Source of the DNA: SXPK01 sp041168165
GTDB lineage: Bacteria; Planctomycetota; UBA1135; UBA2386
Reading direction: 5' to 3'
Assembly (NCBI GenBank): GCA_041168165.1
Contig: JBEELK010000166.1
Span: 1 to 53,496 of the forward strand
DNA length: 53,496 nucleotides
Shown: positions 1 through 8,400 of the stretch, one piece after another
Position numbering within the stretch: the stretch's first letter is position 1
Layout of the letters: each line of letters opens with the position of its first letter
Notes under the pieces: generated by a model
What the model was told of the DNA's origin: nothing
The model's input: the letters and a program-made list of their open reading frames with translations, nothing else
Databases searched by the model: none
Program-made: the position numbers and the translations under genes

Positions 1-668
1 CGAACTTCGCGTTCTATCTGTTCACGGGAACGCTCGCGTTCAGCACGCTGACTGAGTCGACGACGGCCCACTGCGGCGTTGTCGTGGGCAACGGCAACCT
101 CGTGAAGAAGGTGGCGTTCCCGTCCGAAGTGCTACCGATCCCGACCACGTTGGTTTCGATCTCCACGTGGCTCGTCGGAGTCGCGGTGGTGTGGGTCTCG
201 TGGGCCGTATGCGCGTTGTGCGGGATCGAGGTCGCCACGATGCAACTCAGCTGGAACATGCTGATGCTGCCGGTCGTGATCCTGATCCAGTTCGCGATGA
301 TCCTCGGCATCGGTTTGTTCTTGGCGAACCTCTACGTGTTCGTCCGCGACATTCGGCACATCTACGGCATCGTGACGATGGTCTGGATGTTCCTGAGCCC
401 GGTGTTCTGGGCTCCGGCGACTGTGGTCGAGAAACTGGGCCAGGAGACGGCAGACCTGATCTTTGCGTGCAACCCGGCCTACTCGCTGGTGATGTCGCAG
501 CGCATGGTGCTCGGAGCGACCGACGCCACGATCGAAGGCGGGCAGTCGTTTGTGTTCGGGGATTTCTGGGCCCACCTAGGAATCTCGGCAGCCTGGGCCT
601 CTGCATTCTTGGTGCTGGGCTACAGCACGTTCGTGAGCAGGAAGCACAAGTATTCCGACCTCGTCTGA
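1..668 (+). CDS. ABC-2 type polysaccharide/O-antigen export permease, C-terminal part
   Basis: The reading frame is open from base 3, so the 5' end lies outside the window; about 221 residues remain, ending in TGA at 666-668. The start of the visible part (FYLFTGTLAFSTLTES, then NGNLVKKVAFPSEVLPIP) matches the conserved cytoplasmic loop of ABC-2 permeases of the Wzm/KpsM/TagG type, which move lipid-linked polysaccharide across the inner membrane with a partner ATPase. Hydrophobic stretches follow, with a typical FLSPVFW segment before the last periplasmic loop, and a short basic C-terminus (FVSRKHKYSDLV). The ATPase partner is not in the window and may lie upstream. The glycan exported cannot be told from this fragment. 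Confidence 0.85.
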   Translation, partial: NFAFYLFTGTLAFSTLTESTTAHCGVVVGNGNLVKKVAFPSEVLPIPTTLVSISTWLVGVAVVWVSWAVCALCGIEVATMQLSWNMLMLPVVILIQFAMILGIGLFLANLYVFVRDIRHIYGIVTMVWMFLSPVFWAPATVVEKLGQETADLIFACNPAYSLVMSQRMVLGATDATIEGGQSFVFGDFWAHLGISAAWASAFLVLGYSTFVSRKHKYSDLV

Positions 669-813
669 GTGGTCCCAACTGCTCCGCTCGGTCGTCTGCG
701 CTTGCGCTGCACCGGTGGTGATTGGGGTTCCCGCGAGGTGGGCGAGCCGCGATCGTGTGCCTGCGTCCGGCGCAGAGATCGCAAATCGTTTGTGACTCTC
801 CACAGATCGACCG

Positions 814-842
814 TTGCGTCGGAGAGCTCCGGTCCGTATAAA
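814..842 (+). promoter_or_regulatory. Candidate sigma-70 type promoter for rplC
   Basis: TTGCGT at 814-819 and TATAAA at 837-842 are separated by exactly 17 bases. The -10 matches 5 of 6 consensus positions and the -35 matches the TTG core only. The site lies 45 bases upstream of the rplC start, in the 219-base gap after the ABC permease. This is motif inference only. Confidence 0.45.
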
Positions 843-887
843 GCTTCGCCCTTTCGTTCCTAGACTGCGCGCACGCGACCACGATCG

Positions 888-1619
888 ATGACCCTCGGCA
901 TCCTTGGCAAGAAGCTGGGCATGACCCAGATTTTCCGCGACGACGGCACCTGCATCCCCGTAACGGTGGTGCAAGCCGGACCTTGTCGTGTTTTGCAGGT
1001 CAAGATGATCGCGTCCGGCGAACATCCTGAGGGCCACCGCACGAGCACGGGCAACCGGGGCAAGAAGAGCGGCAAGCAAGAGCGGGCCCGCTCTGCGGAC
1101 GGCTACTACGCTGTTCAACTCGGCTTCGGCGATAGGCCGGCGCGGACAAGCAGCAAGGCGGAGCTTGGCCACGCGAAGAAGGCGGGCCTGGACACCACGC
1201 GCCACTTCATCCGCGAGTTCCGTCTCGGCGAGGCGCCGACGGTTAAGCCGGGTGAGGATGTCACGCTGAGCATTTTCGATGGCGTTTCCAACGTCGATGT
1301 CGTCGGCACGACCAAGGGTCGCGGCTGGACGGGCACGATCAAGCGCTGGAACTTCCATCGCCAGCCGACCTCGCACGGTAACTCGCTGAGTCACCGCACG
1401 GCGGGTGGCCTGGGTCGTCAACACTCGATCAGCAAGGGTGTGCCGAAGGGCAAGAAGATGGCCGGTCACTACGGTGTCGAGCGCGTCACGGTCCAAAACC
1501 TCGATGTGATCAAGGTCGACGCAGAGCGCAACCTCGTCTACCTGCGCGGTGCGATCCCCGGCCACAACAATGGCTACGTGATGCTCCAGAAGAGCATCAA
1601 GATCAAGATCAAGCGCTGA
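888..1619 (+). CDS. rplC: 50S ribosomal protein L3
   Basis: This 243-residue protein is ribosomal protein L3, which binds 23S rRNA near the peptidyl-transferase centre and helps nucleate 50S assembly. The N-terminus (LGILGKKLGMTQIFRDDG), the central RWNF...SHGNSLSHR block and the C-terminal KGKKMAGHYG...VERVTVQNLDV block are all present. It is longer than the roughly 210 residues usual in bacteria, because of a basic insertion of about 30 residues near positions 43-72, before YYAVQLGF. No rplD, rplW or rplB follows; the next genes are a small basic ORF and a flavoprotein, so L3 is separated from the usual S10 operon. No clear Shine-Dalgarno precedes the ATG. A promoter candidate lies just upstream. 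Confidence 0.97.
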   Translation: MTLGILGKKLGMTQIFRDDGTCIPVTVVQAGPCRVLQVKMIASGEHPEGHRTSTGNRGKKSGKQERARSADGYYAVQLGFGDRPARTSSKAELGHAKKAGLDTTRHFIREFRLGEAPTVKPGEDVTLSIFDGVSNVDVVGTTKGRGWTGTIKRWNFHRQPTSHGNSLSHRTAGGLGRQHSISKGVPKGKKMAGHYGVERVTVQNLDVIKVDAERNLVYLRGAIPGHNNGYVMLQKSIKIKIKR

Positions 1620-1656
1620 TCTAGGCCCAAAACCCTAACGACTCGCAAGACACATC

Positions 1657-1824
1657 ATGGCACGCTCGCGTCAAAAGAATGGCGGCCCGACCCGCGGCCG
1701 TTTCAAGAAGAAGAAGCTCGGCAAGGGTTACCTTGCCAACCGCTCCGAGACCGGCAGCAATCGCCCGGTCCTGCGCATCACTGAGCCCGAAGCGGCAGAC
1801 GCTTCGGCGCCGAAGAAGGGCTGA
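1657..1824 (+). CDS. Small basic protein downstream of rplC, unknown function
   Basis: This 55-residue ORF starts with ATG 37 bases after the rplC stop and ends in TGA. It begins MARSRQKNGGPTRGRFKKKK, then LGKGYLANRSETGSNRPVLR, and ends with an Ala/Glu/Lys tail (ADASAPKKG). The N-terminal half is highly basic and Gly-rich, like many small ribosome-associated proteins, and the position right behind L3 suggests co-transcription. I do not recognise a family. It does not resemble L4, L23 or a known small ribosomal protein from memory. Length and composition alone cannot rule out a chance ORF, but there is no competing gene in this gap. Confidence 0.6.
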   Translation: MARSRQKNGGPTRGRFKKKKLGKGYLANRSETGSNRPVLRITEPEAADASAPKKG

Positions 1825-1878
1825 TCCCTCGGGGCGACCCAGCTCGCCTGAGGTCGCCCTTCTGCACGCCCCTCGCGC

Positions 1879-3105
1879 ATGTCCGCGCTAGAGGTTGACG
1901 TGGTCGTCATCGGCGGTGGCGCCGCTGGCCTATTTGCTGCAGCAACTGCGGCGAACCGCGGCCGCACTGTGGTTCTGCTCGAGAAGAACGAGCGCCCTGG
2001 CCTGAAGATCCTGATCAGCGGCGGTGGTCGTTGCAACGTCACGACGACACGCAGCGGCAAGGACCTGGAGCTGCAATACGGCGAGCGCCGCGGGCGCTTC
2101 CTGCGGCATGCGCTGCATGGCCTGCCGCCGACATCGGTGGTGGCGCACTTCGATAGCCTAGGCGTGCCGCTGCGCGAGGAAGACCTCGAGAAGCTGTTCC
2201 CGGTGTCGCAGAAGGCTCGCGATGTGCTGGAAGCCTTGCTCGCCGATTGCCGCAATCAGGGCGCGCAGATCGTCACCAATGCACCGGTCGCTTCGGTTGC
2301 CCGCGAGGCCGAACGCTTCGTCGTTGCAACGAACACAACGCAATGGCGTGCGCACAGCGTCATCGTGGCGACGGGAGGCCTCAGCTATCGCAAGACTGGC
2401 GCGACTGGCGATGGCTACGGCTTCGTGCGCTCCTTTGGCCATTCGATCACGTCGACGTATCCCGCGCTCGCGCCGCTCCAAGTCGATGCTGCGTGGGTGC
2501 GTCAATTGCAGGGGATCGTGCTGCATGGCGTCGAGATCGCGTCGATGGACCGTCACGGCCGCATCAAGACGCGTCGCACGCGGCCAGTTCTGTTCACGCA
2601 CAAGGGGCTGTCCGGGCCAGCGCCGATGGATCTCGCGGGCGATATCGAAGAGTCGAATGGCGGAATGGTGCGCCTCGACTTCGCGCCAAACGCGTCCATT
2701 GCTGAGTTGGAGGTGCTGTGGCTTGAGTCTGCAAAGCAGCATGGCAAGCGACTGGCTGCATCGCTGTTGCCTGCGGAGTTGCCGGATCGTCTTCGCACCG
2801 CGCTGTGCGCGCTCGCTGGGTGCGAAGGCATCACGCTTGCAAACCTTGATCGCGCCGCGAGGCAGCGTCTGCTCAGCGTGGTCAAGGATCTCCGCGTGCC
2901 ATGCGAGCGAAGCCTTGGATTCGACCACGCAGAGGTAACTCGCGGCGGCGTCGCTCTCGACGAAGTGGATCCAAAGTCGATGCAATCGCGGCTGCAGCCC
3001 GGCCTGTTTCTGTGCGGAGAGGTGCTCGACATCGACGGCCCTATCGGTGGTTTCAACTTCCAAGCAGCCTTTGCGACGGGGCGCGTCGCAGGCCTACACG
3101 CGTAG
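1879..3105 (+). CDS. NAD(P)/FAD-dependent oxidoreductase, HI0933/YhiN family
   Basis: This 408-residue flavoprotein opens with a dinucleotide-binding motif (VVVIGGGAAGLFAA) at residues 7-20, followed by the family block LLEKNERPGLKILISGGGRCNVT, of which the ISGGGRCN part is highly diagnostic of HI0933/YhiN proteins. A second conserved region, VIVATGGLSYRKTGATGDGY, and the terminal GEVLDIDGPIGGFNFQAAFATG, which completes the FAD site, are intact. Members are cytosolic; the reaction of most is uncharacterised, and one proposed role is in RNA modification or repair. The gene ends 23 bases before the GTG of mnmE, consistent with one transcript. The ATG at 1879 puts the FAD motif at the usual distance from the N-terminus. 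Confidence 0.9.
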   Translation: MSALEVDVVVIGGGAAGLFAAATAANRGRTVVLLEKNERPGLKILISGGGRCNVTTTRSGKDLELQYGERRGRFLRHALHGLPPTSVVAHFDSLGVPLREEDLEKLFPVSQKARDVLEALLADCRNQGAQIVTNAPVASVAREAERFVVATNTTQWRAHSVIVATGGLSYRKTGATGDGYGFVRSFGHSITSTYPALAPLQVDAAWVRQLQGIVLHGVEIASMDRHGRIKTRRTRPVLFTHKGLSGPAPMDLAGDIEESNGGMVRLDFAPNASIAELEVLWLESAKQHGKRLAASLLPAELPDRLRTALCALAGCEGITLANLDRAARQRLLSVVKDLRVPCERSLGFDHAEVTRGGVALDEVDPKSMQSRLQPGLFLCGEVLDIDGPIGGFNFQAAFATGRVAGLHA

Positions 3106-3128
3106 CGCGCGCTCGCTACGTTCGCGAA

Positions 3129-4442
3129 GTGCTCGGCGACACCATCTTTGCCACTGCAAGCGCTCCGGGGGCATCCGCGCGTGCAGTCGTGCGCATCTCC
3201 GGGCCGCTGGCGTTTGCAGCAGCTGAGTCTGCGTTACGTCGGGAGTTGCCACGCACGCGCTGTCAGTGCGAAGGCAGCGTGCATCTTGGGCATCTTGCGT
3301 CGCCTGCATTCGCGCTGTGCATGCCAGGGCCTCGCAGCTACACGGGCGAGGACTGCGTCGAACTGCACCTCGCGGGCAGCCCTGTTTTGATCTCCGAAGT
3401 CGCAGCACAGATGTGCGCTTCGTGCGGGCCAAGCTTGCGACCGGCATTGCCGGGCGAGTTCACGGCGCGCGCATGCCAGAACGGGCGCATCGATCTGGCG
3501 CAGGCAGAAGGCGTGCTGATGTTGATCCACGGCGAAGATGCGCGGCAACTGGCTCGCGGCGCTTCGTGGCTCGCAGGAGGGTTGTCCGCAGCGGTGGGGC
3601 GCGTGCGCAGTCTCGCGCAAGACGCGCTGGCGCTCGTCGAAGCTGGCCTCGACTTCGAGGCTGGCGACACTGGGGAAGTGAGCGAGTCGCTGTGGCGCGA
3701 TCCGCTTGGCGCGGCGCATGCAGAAGCGATCGCGCTGGTCGCCGCGATGCCGCGAGCGATTGCCGGTGGTGAGGCGCTGCTGCTCGGGCGCAGCAACGCT
3801 GGCAAATCCTCGCTGTGCAACGCACTCGCGCAGCGCGAGGCTGCGTTGGTGGACGAAGTGTCTGGCACGACGCGCGACGTCTTGCGCGTGGAGTTGGCGC
3901 CCGGGGTCGCGGTCTGGGATGCCCCAGGCGACCTCGAGGCGCCTGTCGATGTGGACCGCGCCGCGTTGGCGCTGCGCAATCGGCTCGCAGGCCGAGCGTC
4001 GTCGGCGGTCGTGGTGGTCGACCCGATGGACATTCCCGTCCAACTCGCTGCCAGCCTTCCGTGCCTGTGCGTGGTGTGGACCAAGCGAGATCTGCGCGGC
4101 GATCCAACTGACGGTGACAGAGAGCGCCTCCGCCAAGTCGCGCCGTTCACCGAGGGATCGCCGCAGTTCGTTGTCAGTGCTGCGACCGACGAAGGCCTGC
4201 ATGCGTTGCGCGCATTCTTGTCGGAGCGTTCGCGTCGCGGCGCTACGGACCCCGGCGGCCCGCAACGCCATGCGGCGAATCTCGCGCTGTCGGCACTGGC
4301 GCGCGCGGTTGCTGCACCGCAGGCGGAACTTGCGAGCCAGGACCTGCAAGAGGCTCTCGCAGCGTTGGGGCAGATCGACGGCCAGCACGGCGTCGAGGAT
4401 TTGCTCGACCGTATCTACCGCCGCTTCTGCATGGGCAAGTGA
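3129..4442 (+). CDS. mnmE: tRNA modification GTPase MnmE
   Basis: MnmE with MnmG installs the aminomethyl-type modification on U34 of certain tRNAs. The chosen start is GTG at 3129, giving LGDTIFATASAPGASARAVVRISGP, the usual MnmE N-terminus, in 437 residues (family about 450). The N-terminal folate-binding region carries GPRSYTGEDCVELH. The G domain has a P-loop GRSNAGKS at residues 220-227 and a G2 motif SGTTRD. The G3 is DAPG (264-267) where DTAG is usual, and the G4 is TKRD (318-321) where NKxD is usual. The C-terminus FCMGK keeps the conserved Cys434. The region between G3 and G4 is short, lacking the normal ExxGIxRS sequence. The gene follows the HI0933 gene closely. Confidence 0.93.
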   Translation: MLGDTIFATASAPGASARAVVRISGPLAFAAAESALRRELPRTRCQCEGSVHLGHLASPAFALCMPGPRSYTGEDCVELHLAGSPVLISEVAAQMCASCGPSLRPALPGEFTARACQNGRIDLAQAEGVLMLIHGEDARQLARGASWLAGGLSAAVGRVRSLAQDALALVEAGLDFEAGDTGEVSESLWRDPLGAAHAEAIALVAAMPRAIAGGEALLLGRSNAGKSSLCNALAQREAALVDEVSGTTRDVLRVELAPGVAVWDAPGDLEAPVDVDRAALALRNRLAGRASSAVVVVDPMDIPVQLAASLPCLCVVWTKRDLRGDPTDGDRERLRQVAPFTEGSPQFVVSAATDEGLHALRAFLSERSRRGATDPGGPQRHAANLALSALARAVAAPQAELASQDLQEALAALGQIDGQHGVEDLLDRIYRRFCMGK

Positions 4443-4495
4443 GCCCAAGACGACGGAAACCCAGCATTTGGCGCAGGTTTCGCGTGGGTCTGCCT

Positions 4496-4525
4496 TTGAC
4501 ACACGATTCCTAGTGTCGGTAACGT
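4496..4525 (+). promoter_or_regulatory. Candidate promoter of nrdR
   Basis: A perfect -35 hexamer TTGACA lies at 4496-4501. The best -10 is TAACGT at 4520-4525, 18 bases later and only a 3 of 6 match. The site lies 68 bases upstream of nrdR in the 151-base gap after mnmE. The -10 is weak, so the exact promoter is uncertain. Confidence 0.35.
4501..4516 (+). promoter_or_regulatory. Candidate NrdR box (operator) upstream of nrdR
   Basis: ACACGATTCCTAGTGT is a 16-base imperfect palindrome with ACAC/GTGT ends. Compared with the NrdR-box consensus as I remember it (acaCwAtATaTwGtgt), 12 of 16 positions agree. It lies between the candidate -35 and -10 elements just upstream of nrdR, where bound repressor would block transcription. 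NrdR boxes usually come in pairs; I could not find a convincing second copy at 31-32 bases either side, which lowers confidence. Confidence 0.42.
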
Positions 4526-4593
4526 CCGCCCGTTCGCCGATGGCGCAATAGCCTGGGGTCAGCCAGGCCGCAGCCGGAAGCGAACAGGTGCCC

Positions 4594-5100
4594 ATGCGCT
4601 GTCCCTACTGCAAGGCCGACAATGACCGCGTCATCGACTCGCGCGCCAGCGCGGATGGTTTTGCCATCCGTCGGCGGCGTGTCTGCGCGGACTGCGGTCG
4701 GCGCTACACCACCTATGAGCGTGTCGAGACGGCTCCGCTCCGGGTGGTGAAGAAGAACGGCGAACGCGTGGCGTTCGACCGGCAGAAGGTGCTGAGCGGA
4801 ATGATCCGCGCGTGCGAGAAGCGGCCCGTGTCGCTCGAGACTCTCGAGACGATCTCGGACCGAATCGAGCGGCAGTGCATGGAAGCCTTCGACAAGGAGG
4901 TGCCGAGCAAGGTCATCGGCGGCCTCATCATGCAGGAGCTGCGGCAACTCGATCAGGTGGCATACGTTCGATTCGCGTCGGTCTATCGCGAGTTCAAGGA
5001 CGTAAGCCAGTTCCTCGAGGAGCTGAAGCCGATGCTCGAGAAGCGACGGGAGGGCGGAAACGATGAAGCGGCGGTCAGAGCATCTGGTCAAGAAGCGTGA
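4594..5100 (+). CDS. nrdR: Transcriptional repressor NrdR
   Basis: NrdR represses ribonucleotide reductase genes in response to ATP/dATP. The 168-residue product has the N-terminal zinc ribbon with Cys3, Cys6, Cys31 and Cys34 (MRCPYC and CADCGRRYTTYE) and an ATP-cone from about residue 49 (VVKKNGERVAFDRQKV) to about 139. The ATG at 4594 gives the standard MRCPYC start. A GTG at 4588 would add two residues and is better spaced from the GGAAG at 4576-4580, so it remains possible. The end overlaps the next ORF by 38 bases. No ribonucleotide reductase gene lies in the window. Confidence 0.95.
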   Translation: MRCPYCKADNDRVIDSRASADGFAIRRRRVCADCGRRYTTYERVETAPLRVVKKNGERVAFDRQKVLSGMIRACEKRPVSLETLETISDRIERQCMEAFDKEVPSKVIGGLIMQELRQLDQVAYVRFASVYREFKDVSQFLEELKPMLEKRREGGNDEAAVRASGQEA

Positions 5101-5482
5101 TGGTCGGATGGAGTTCTTGCGCGCGACGAAGCTCGCGCGTTCGGTCCATCTCGCATTGCAAAGCGTCGGCGTCGACGAAGACTGGCGTGCGCTCGATGTG
5201 ACAACCGCGGTGCTCGCGGGTCTGCGCTCGCGGCGCGAACAGGTGTTGCTCGAAGGTGCCCCCGTGCTCAGTACGATCGAGCTGGCGTCCGCCGTGCAAG
5301 GCGTGTTGGTCGCGAACGGCCACGCTGCCGCAGCCGTCGCGTTCGAGGCGACGCAGAAGGATCGCGCGCTGCGCCGTGCGATGTTGTCGAGCCGCGGCCG
5401 CGGCTTGTCGATCGTCAACGAAGGTCCTGTGTCGTTGCCGCCAATCGGTCCGTCGTCCTCTAACCGTCTGACGAAGGGCTGA
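5063..5482 (+). CDS. Stand-alone ATP-cone domain protein overlapping nrdR
   Basis: This 139-residue ORF starts inside the last 38 bases of nrdR in another frame. Residues 8-33 (LVKKRDGRMEFLRATKLARS...) have the ATP-cone pattern VxKRDG-x2-xF-x3-KL, and the remaining helices (TIELASAVQGVLVANGHAAAAVAFE) fit the end of an ATP-cone. There is no zinc ribbon and no reductase domain. The last 30 residues, rich in Ser, Arg and Pro, look disordered. It ends 4 bases before smc, so it is probably translated from the nrdR-smc transcript. It could be a separate nucleotide sensor or a partner of NrdR; this is inference from the fold pattern and overlap. Confidence 0.75.
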   Translation: MKRRSEHLVKKRDGRMEFLRATKLARSVHLALQSVGVDEDWRALDVTTAVLAGLRSRREQVLLEGAPVLSTIELASAVQGVLVANGHAAAAVAFEATQKDRALRRAMLSSRGRGLSIVNEGPVSLPPIGPSSSNRLTKG

Positions 5483-5486
5483 TCTC

Positions 5487-8400
5487 ATGCGCCTCAAGCG
5501 TCTCGTCGCCCGTGGCTTCAAGTCCTTCGCTGACCGCACCGAGTTCGAGTTCGACTCGCGGTTGACCGGCATCATCGGTCCCAACGGCTGCGGCAAGTCC
5601 AACGTCGTGGACGCCATCAAGTGGGTGCTCGGCGACCAGCGCGCCAAGAGCCTGCGCGGCACCGAGATGACCGACGTCATCTTCAAAGGCGCCGAAGGCC
5701 GCGAAGCCATGGGCATGGCCGAAGTGACGATCACGTTCGAGGATCCCGAAGGGAAGCTCGAGGGTCGCACCGAGATCGACATCTCTCGTCGGCTCACGCT
5801 CGAGAAGGAATCGACCTACCTGCTGAACGGCACGGAAGTGCGTCTCAAGGACGTGCGCGACGTGCTGCTCGACACCGGTCTCGGAACCGGCGGCTACTCC
5901 GTGATGGAGCAGGGCCGCATCGACGCCGTGCTATCCGCAAACCCGGAGGCTCGTCGCGCGATCTTCGAGGAAGCGGCCGGCATCTCGCGGTTCAAGCTGC
6001 AGAAGAAAGAAGCGCTGCGCAAGCTCGAGCGCACCGACCAGAATCTCGCGCGCGTCACCGACCTGTTGGAGGAGCGCAGCCGCCGCATTCGCAGCTTGCG
6101 CATCCAGGCTGGCAAGGCGCGGCGATTCCAAGAGCTGCAATCGGCGTTGCGCGACCTGCGCAGCGCGATCGCGGTGATCGAGGGCACGGAGTTGCGTTCT
6201 GCGTTGCACGATCAGCGCGCGCGGCTTGCGGAGCTCGAGGTCGCGCTCGACACGGCGATCTCTCGCCGCGAGGAGTTCGTGGATCGCGTAGCGGAGACGG
6301 ATTCGACCATCGCGCAGTGCGCAGAAGCGCTGGAATCGGCGCGCGCAGAATGCCACCGAGTCCGTGGCGAACTGAACACGCAGCGCGAGCGCGCCCAGTC
6401 GCAAGCTCAGCGTCGCGATGACTTGCGCGCCGAGGCCGAACGCGGCCGCACTCGCGGCCAGACGTTGGCGAGCCAGCGCATGGAGCGCGGCACTTCGCTC
6501 GACGCGGCGCGCGACGAGCTCACGGCACGCGAAGAGGAGGCTGTCGATCTCGGGCGCCAGCTGGAAGAGCAGCGCGCGGCGGCAGGCGAGGCTCAGCGAA
6601 GCTTGCGAGCGCTGAGCTCGGAGCGTGAAGCGATTCGCTCGGAGTTGCTCGAGTTGCTGCACGCGCGCACACGCGCACGCAACGCAGCGGCGGATCAAGA
6701 AGCTCGTCTCGGCTCGGCGCGCGGACGCAGCAGCAAGCTTGAAGAGCGCCTTGCCGTGGTTTCGCGCGAGTCCGCAGAGTTGCAGACCCAGCGCGATAGC
6801 CTGGAATCGGACCGCGCATCGTTCCTCACGCGCGAGCGGTTCCTGCGCGAGCGCGAAGAGCGCGTCCTTTCCGACTTGCGCGATGCCGACGGCGAAGCTG
6901 CGGAGCTTGCCAGCGTCGAGTCCGAGCTGCGGCGCGAGTTCTCTGAGGTCGATGGCCGCCGCCAAGCGCTCGTCGCAATGGAGGCACAGTTCGAAGGCCT
7001 CGACCAAGGGCCCAAGCACGTGCTGTCAACGAAGCCAGAAGGTCTTCGTGGTCGGCTCGTGGATCTGCTCGAGATCGACCTCCAGCACAGTACCGCGCTA
7101 GAAGCGGCACTCGGCTCCTACGTGCAGGCGCTCGTCGTGGACACCCGCGCGAATGCTGGTCGCATCATCCAAGAGCTGCAGGAGAATCGACTCGGCCGCG
7201 TGCTGCTGCTCGTCGAGGAAGAATTCGCTGCGGAGCCCATCAGCGGCTCGTTCTTGCCCTTGCCAGAGTCGGCGCGCTCGCTGTTCGACCTCGTCCGCCC
7301 GGCTGGCAGTGGCGATGCGAGCCGTCGCATGCTCGCGTGGCTGCTGCGGGGCGTCGTGCTCGTCGAGTCGCTGGAACATGCGGATGCGACGCGCGCGGAC
7401 CTCTGCTTCGTGACGTCGTCGGGCCAGCTGCTCTGCGGACCGCGCGTCGAGGGTGGTCACACTGCCGAAGGGCAAGCTGGCCTCGTCGTTCGTCGCTCCC
7501 AGATCCAGGAACTGCAACTCGCGGTCGACGCGGTGTCGCAAAAGTTGGCCTCGCTGCAGGGCGGCAAGGAGCGCGCGGTGTCGCGCGTCGATCGCCTGAA
7601 GGCGGAGTCGCGACTCGTCGGCGCAGCGCTGCAGGATGCGCGTCGCCACCTGCAAGGCGCCGAGGCGCAGCTCTCGCGCGTCATTGCGCGCGCAGTGGAC
7701 GTTGCGAAGGAATCCGGCGAGCTTGAACGCGAAGCGGACGAGCTTGCGTTCACGATGGCTCGCGCGAAGGCGATCCTCGGCAAGGCGCTGTGCAATCAGC
7801 ATCTGCTCTCGTTGCGCGAGCAGCGCCGCGCCGAAGTCGAGGCGGGCATGAGCGACCGGATCGCCTCGGCTGAGTCCGTCGCGAACGACGCGTCGCGCGC
7901 CGAGCAAGACCTGCGCCTGCAGCAAGCGAAGATCTTGGAAGGTCGCGAAGGCCTTCTGCGAACGATTCGCATGCACGAGGAAGCGCTGCGCGAGATCGAC
8001 TCGGCGCTGGAAGAGCTGGCGGACTCGGTGCAGAAGAACGAAGACGGCGCCTCGCGGGCCGAGACCGAGGCGATGCGCTTCGAAGAGACCGCGAATGCGC
8101 TCGATGATCAGCTCGTCGAGTTGGAGGAGCGTCGCACCGAAGCGGACTCGCAACACGATTCTGCGCGCCAGCAGCATCGTCAGGCGCAACAGGACTTGTC
8201 GCAGTGCGACCATCTCGTGCGCAATGCGGGCGAGACGATGAACAAGAAGAAGCTCGAGGTCGTCGACCTCGAACACCGCTTCTTGCGCATCGAGGATCGT
8301 CTTCGCGAGGAGACCGGCATCGAGTTGATGCGCTGCCTCGGCGATGTCGCGGGGCTCGGCATCGAGTTCGTGGACGAAGCCATCGGCCCGATCGCCAAGG

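Noticed and set aside
669..863. A 64-codon ORF between the ABC permease and rplC
   Set aside because: It has Arg/Ser-rich shadow composition, no Shine-Dalgarno, and overlaps the candidate rplC promoter.
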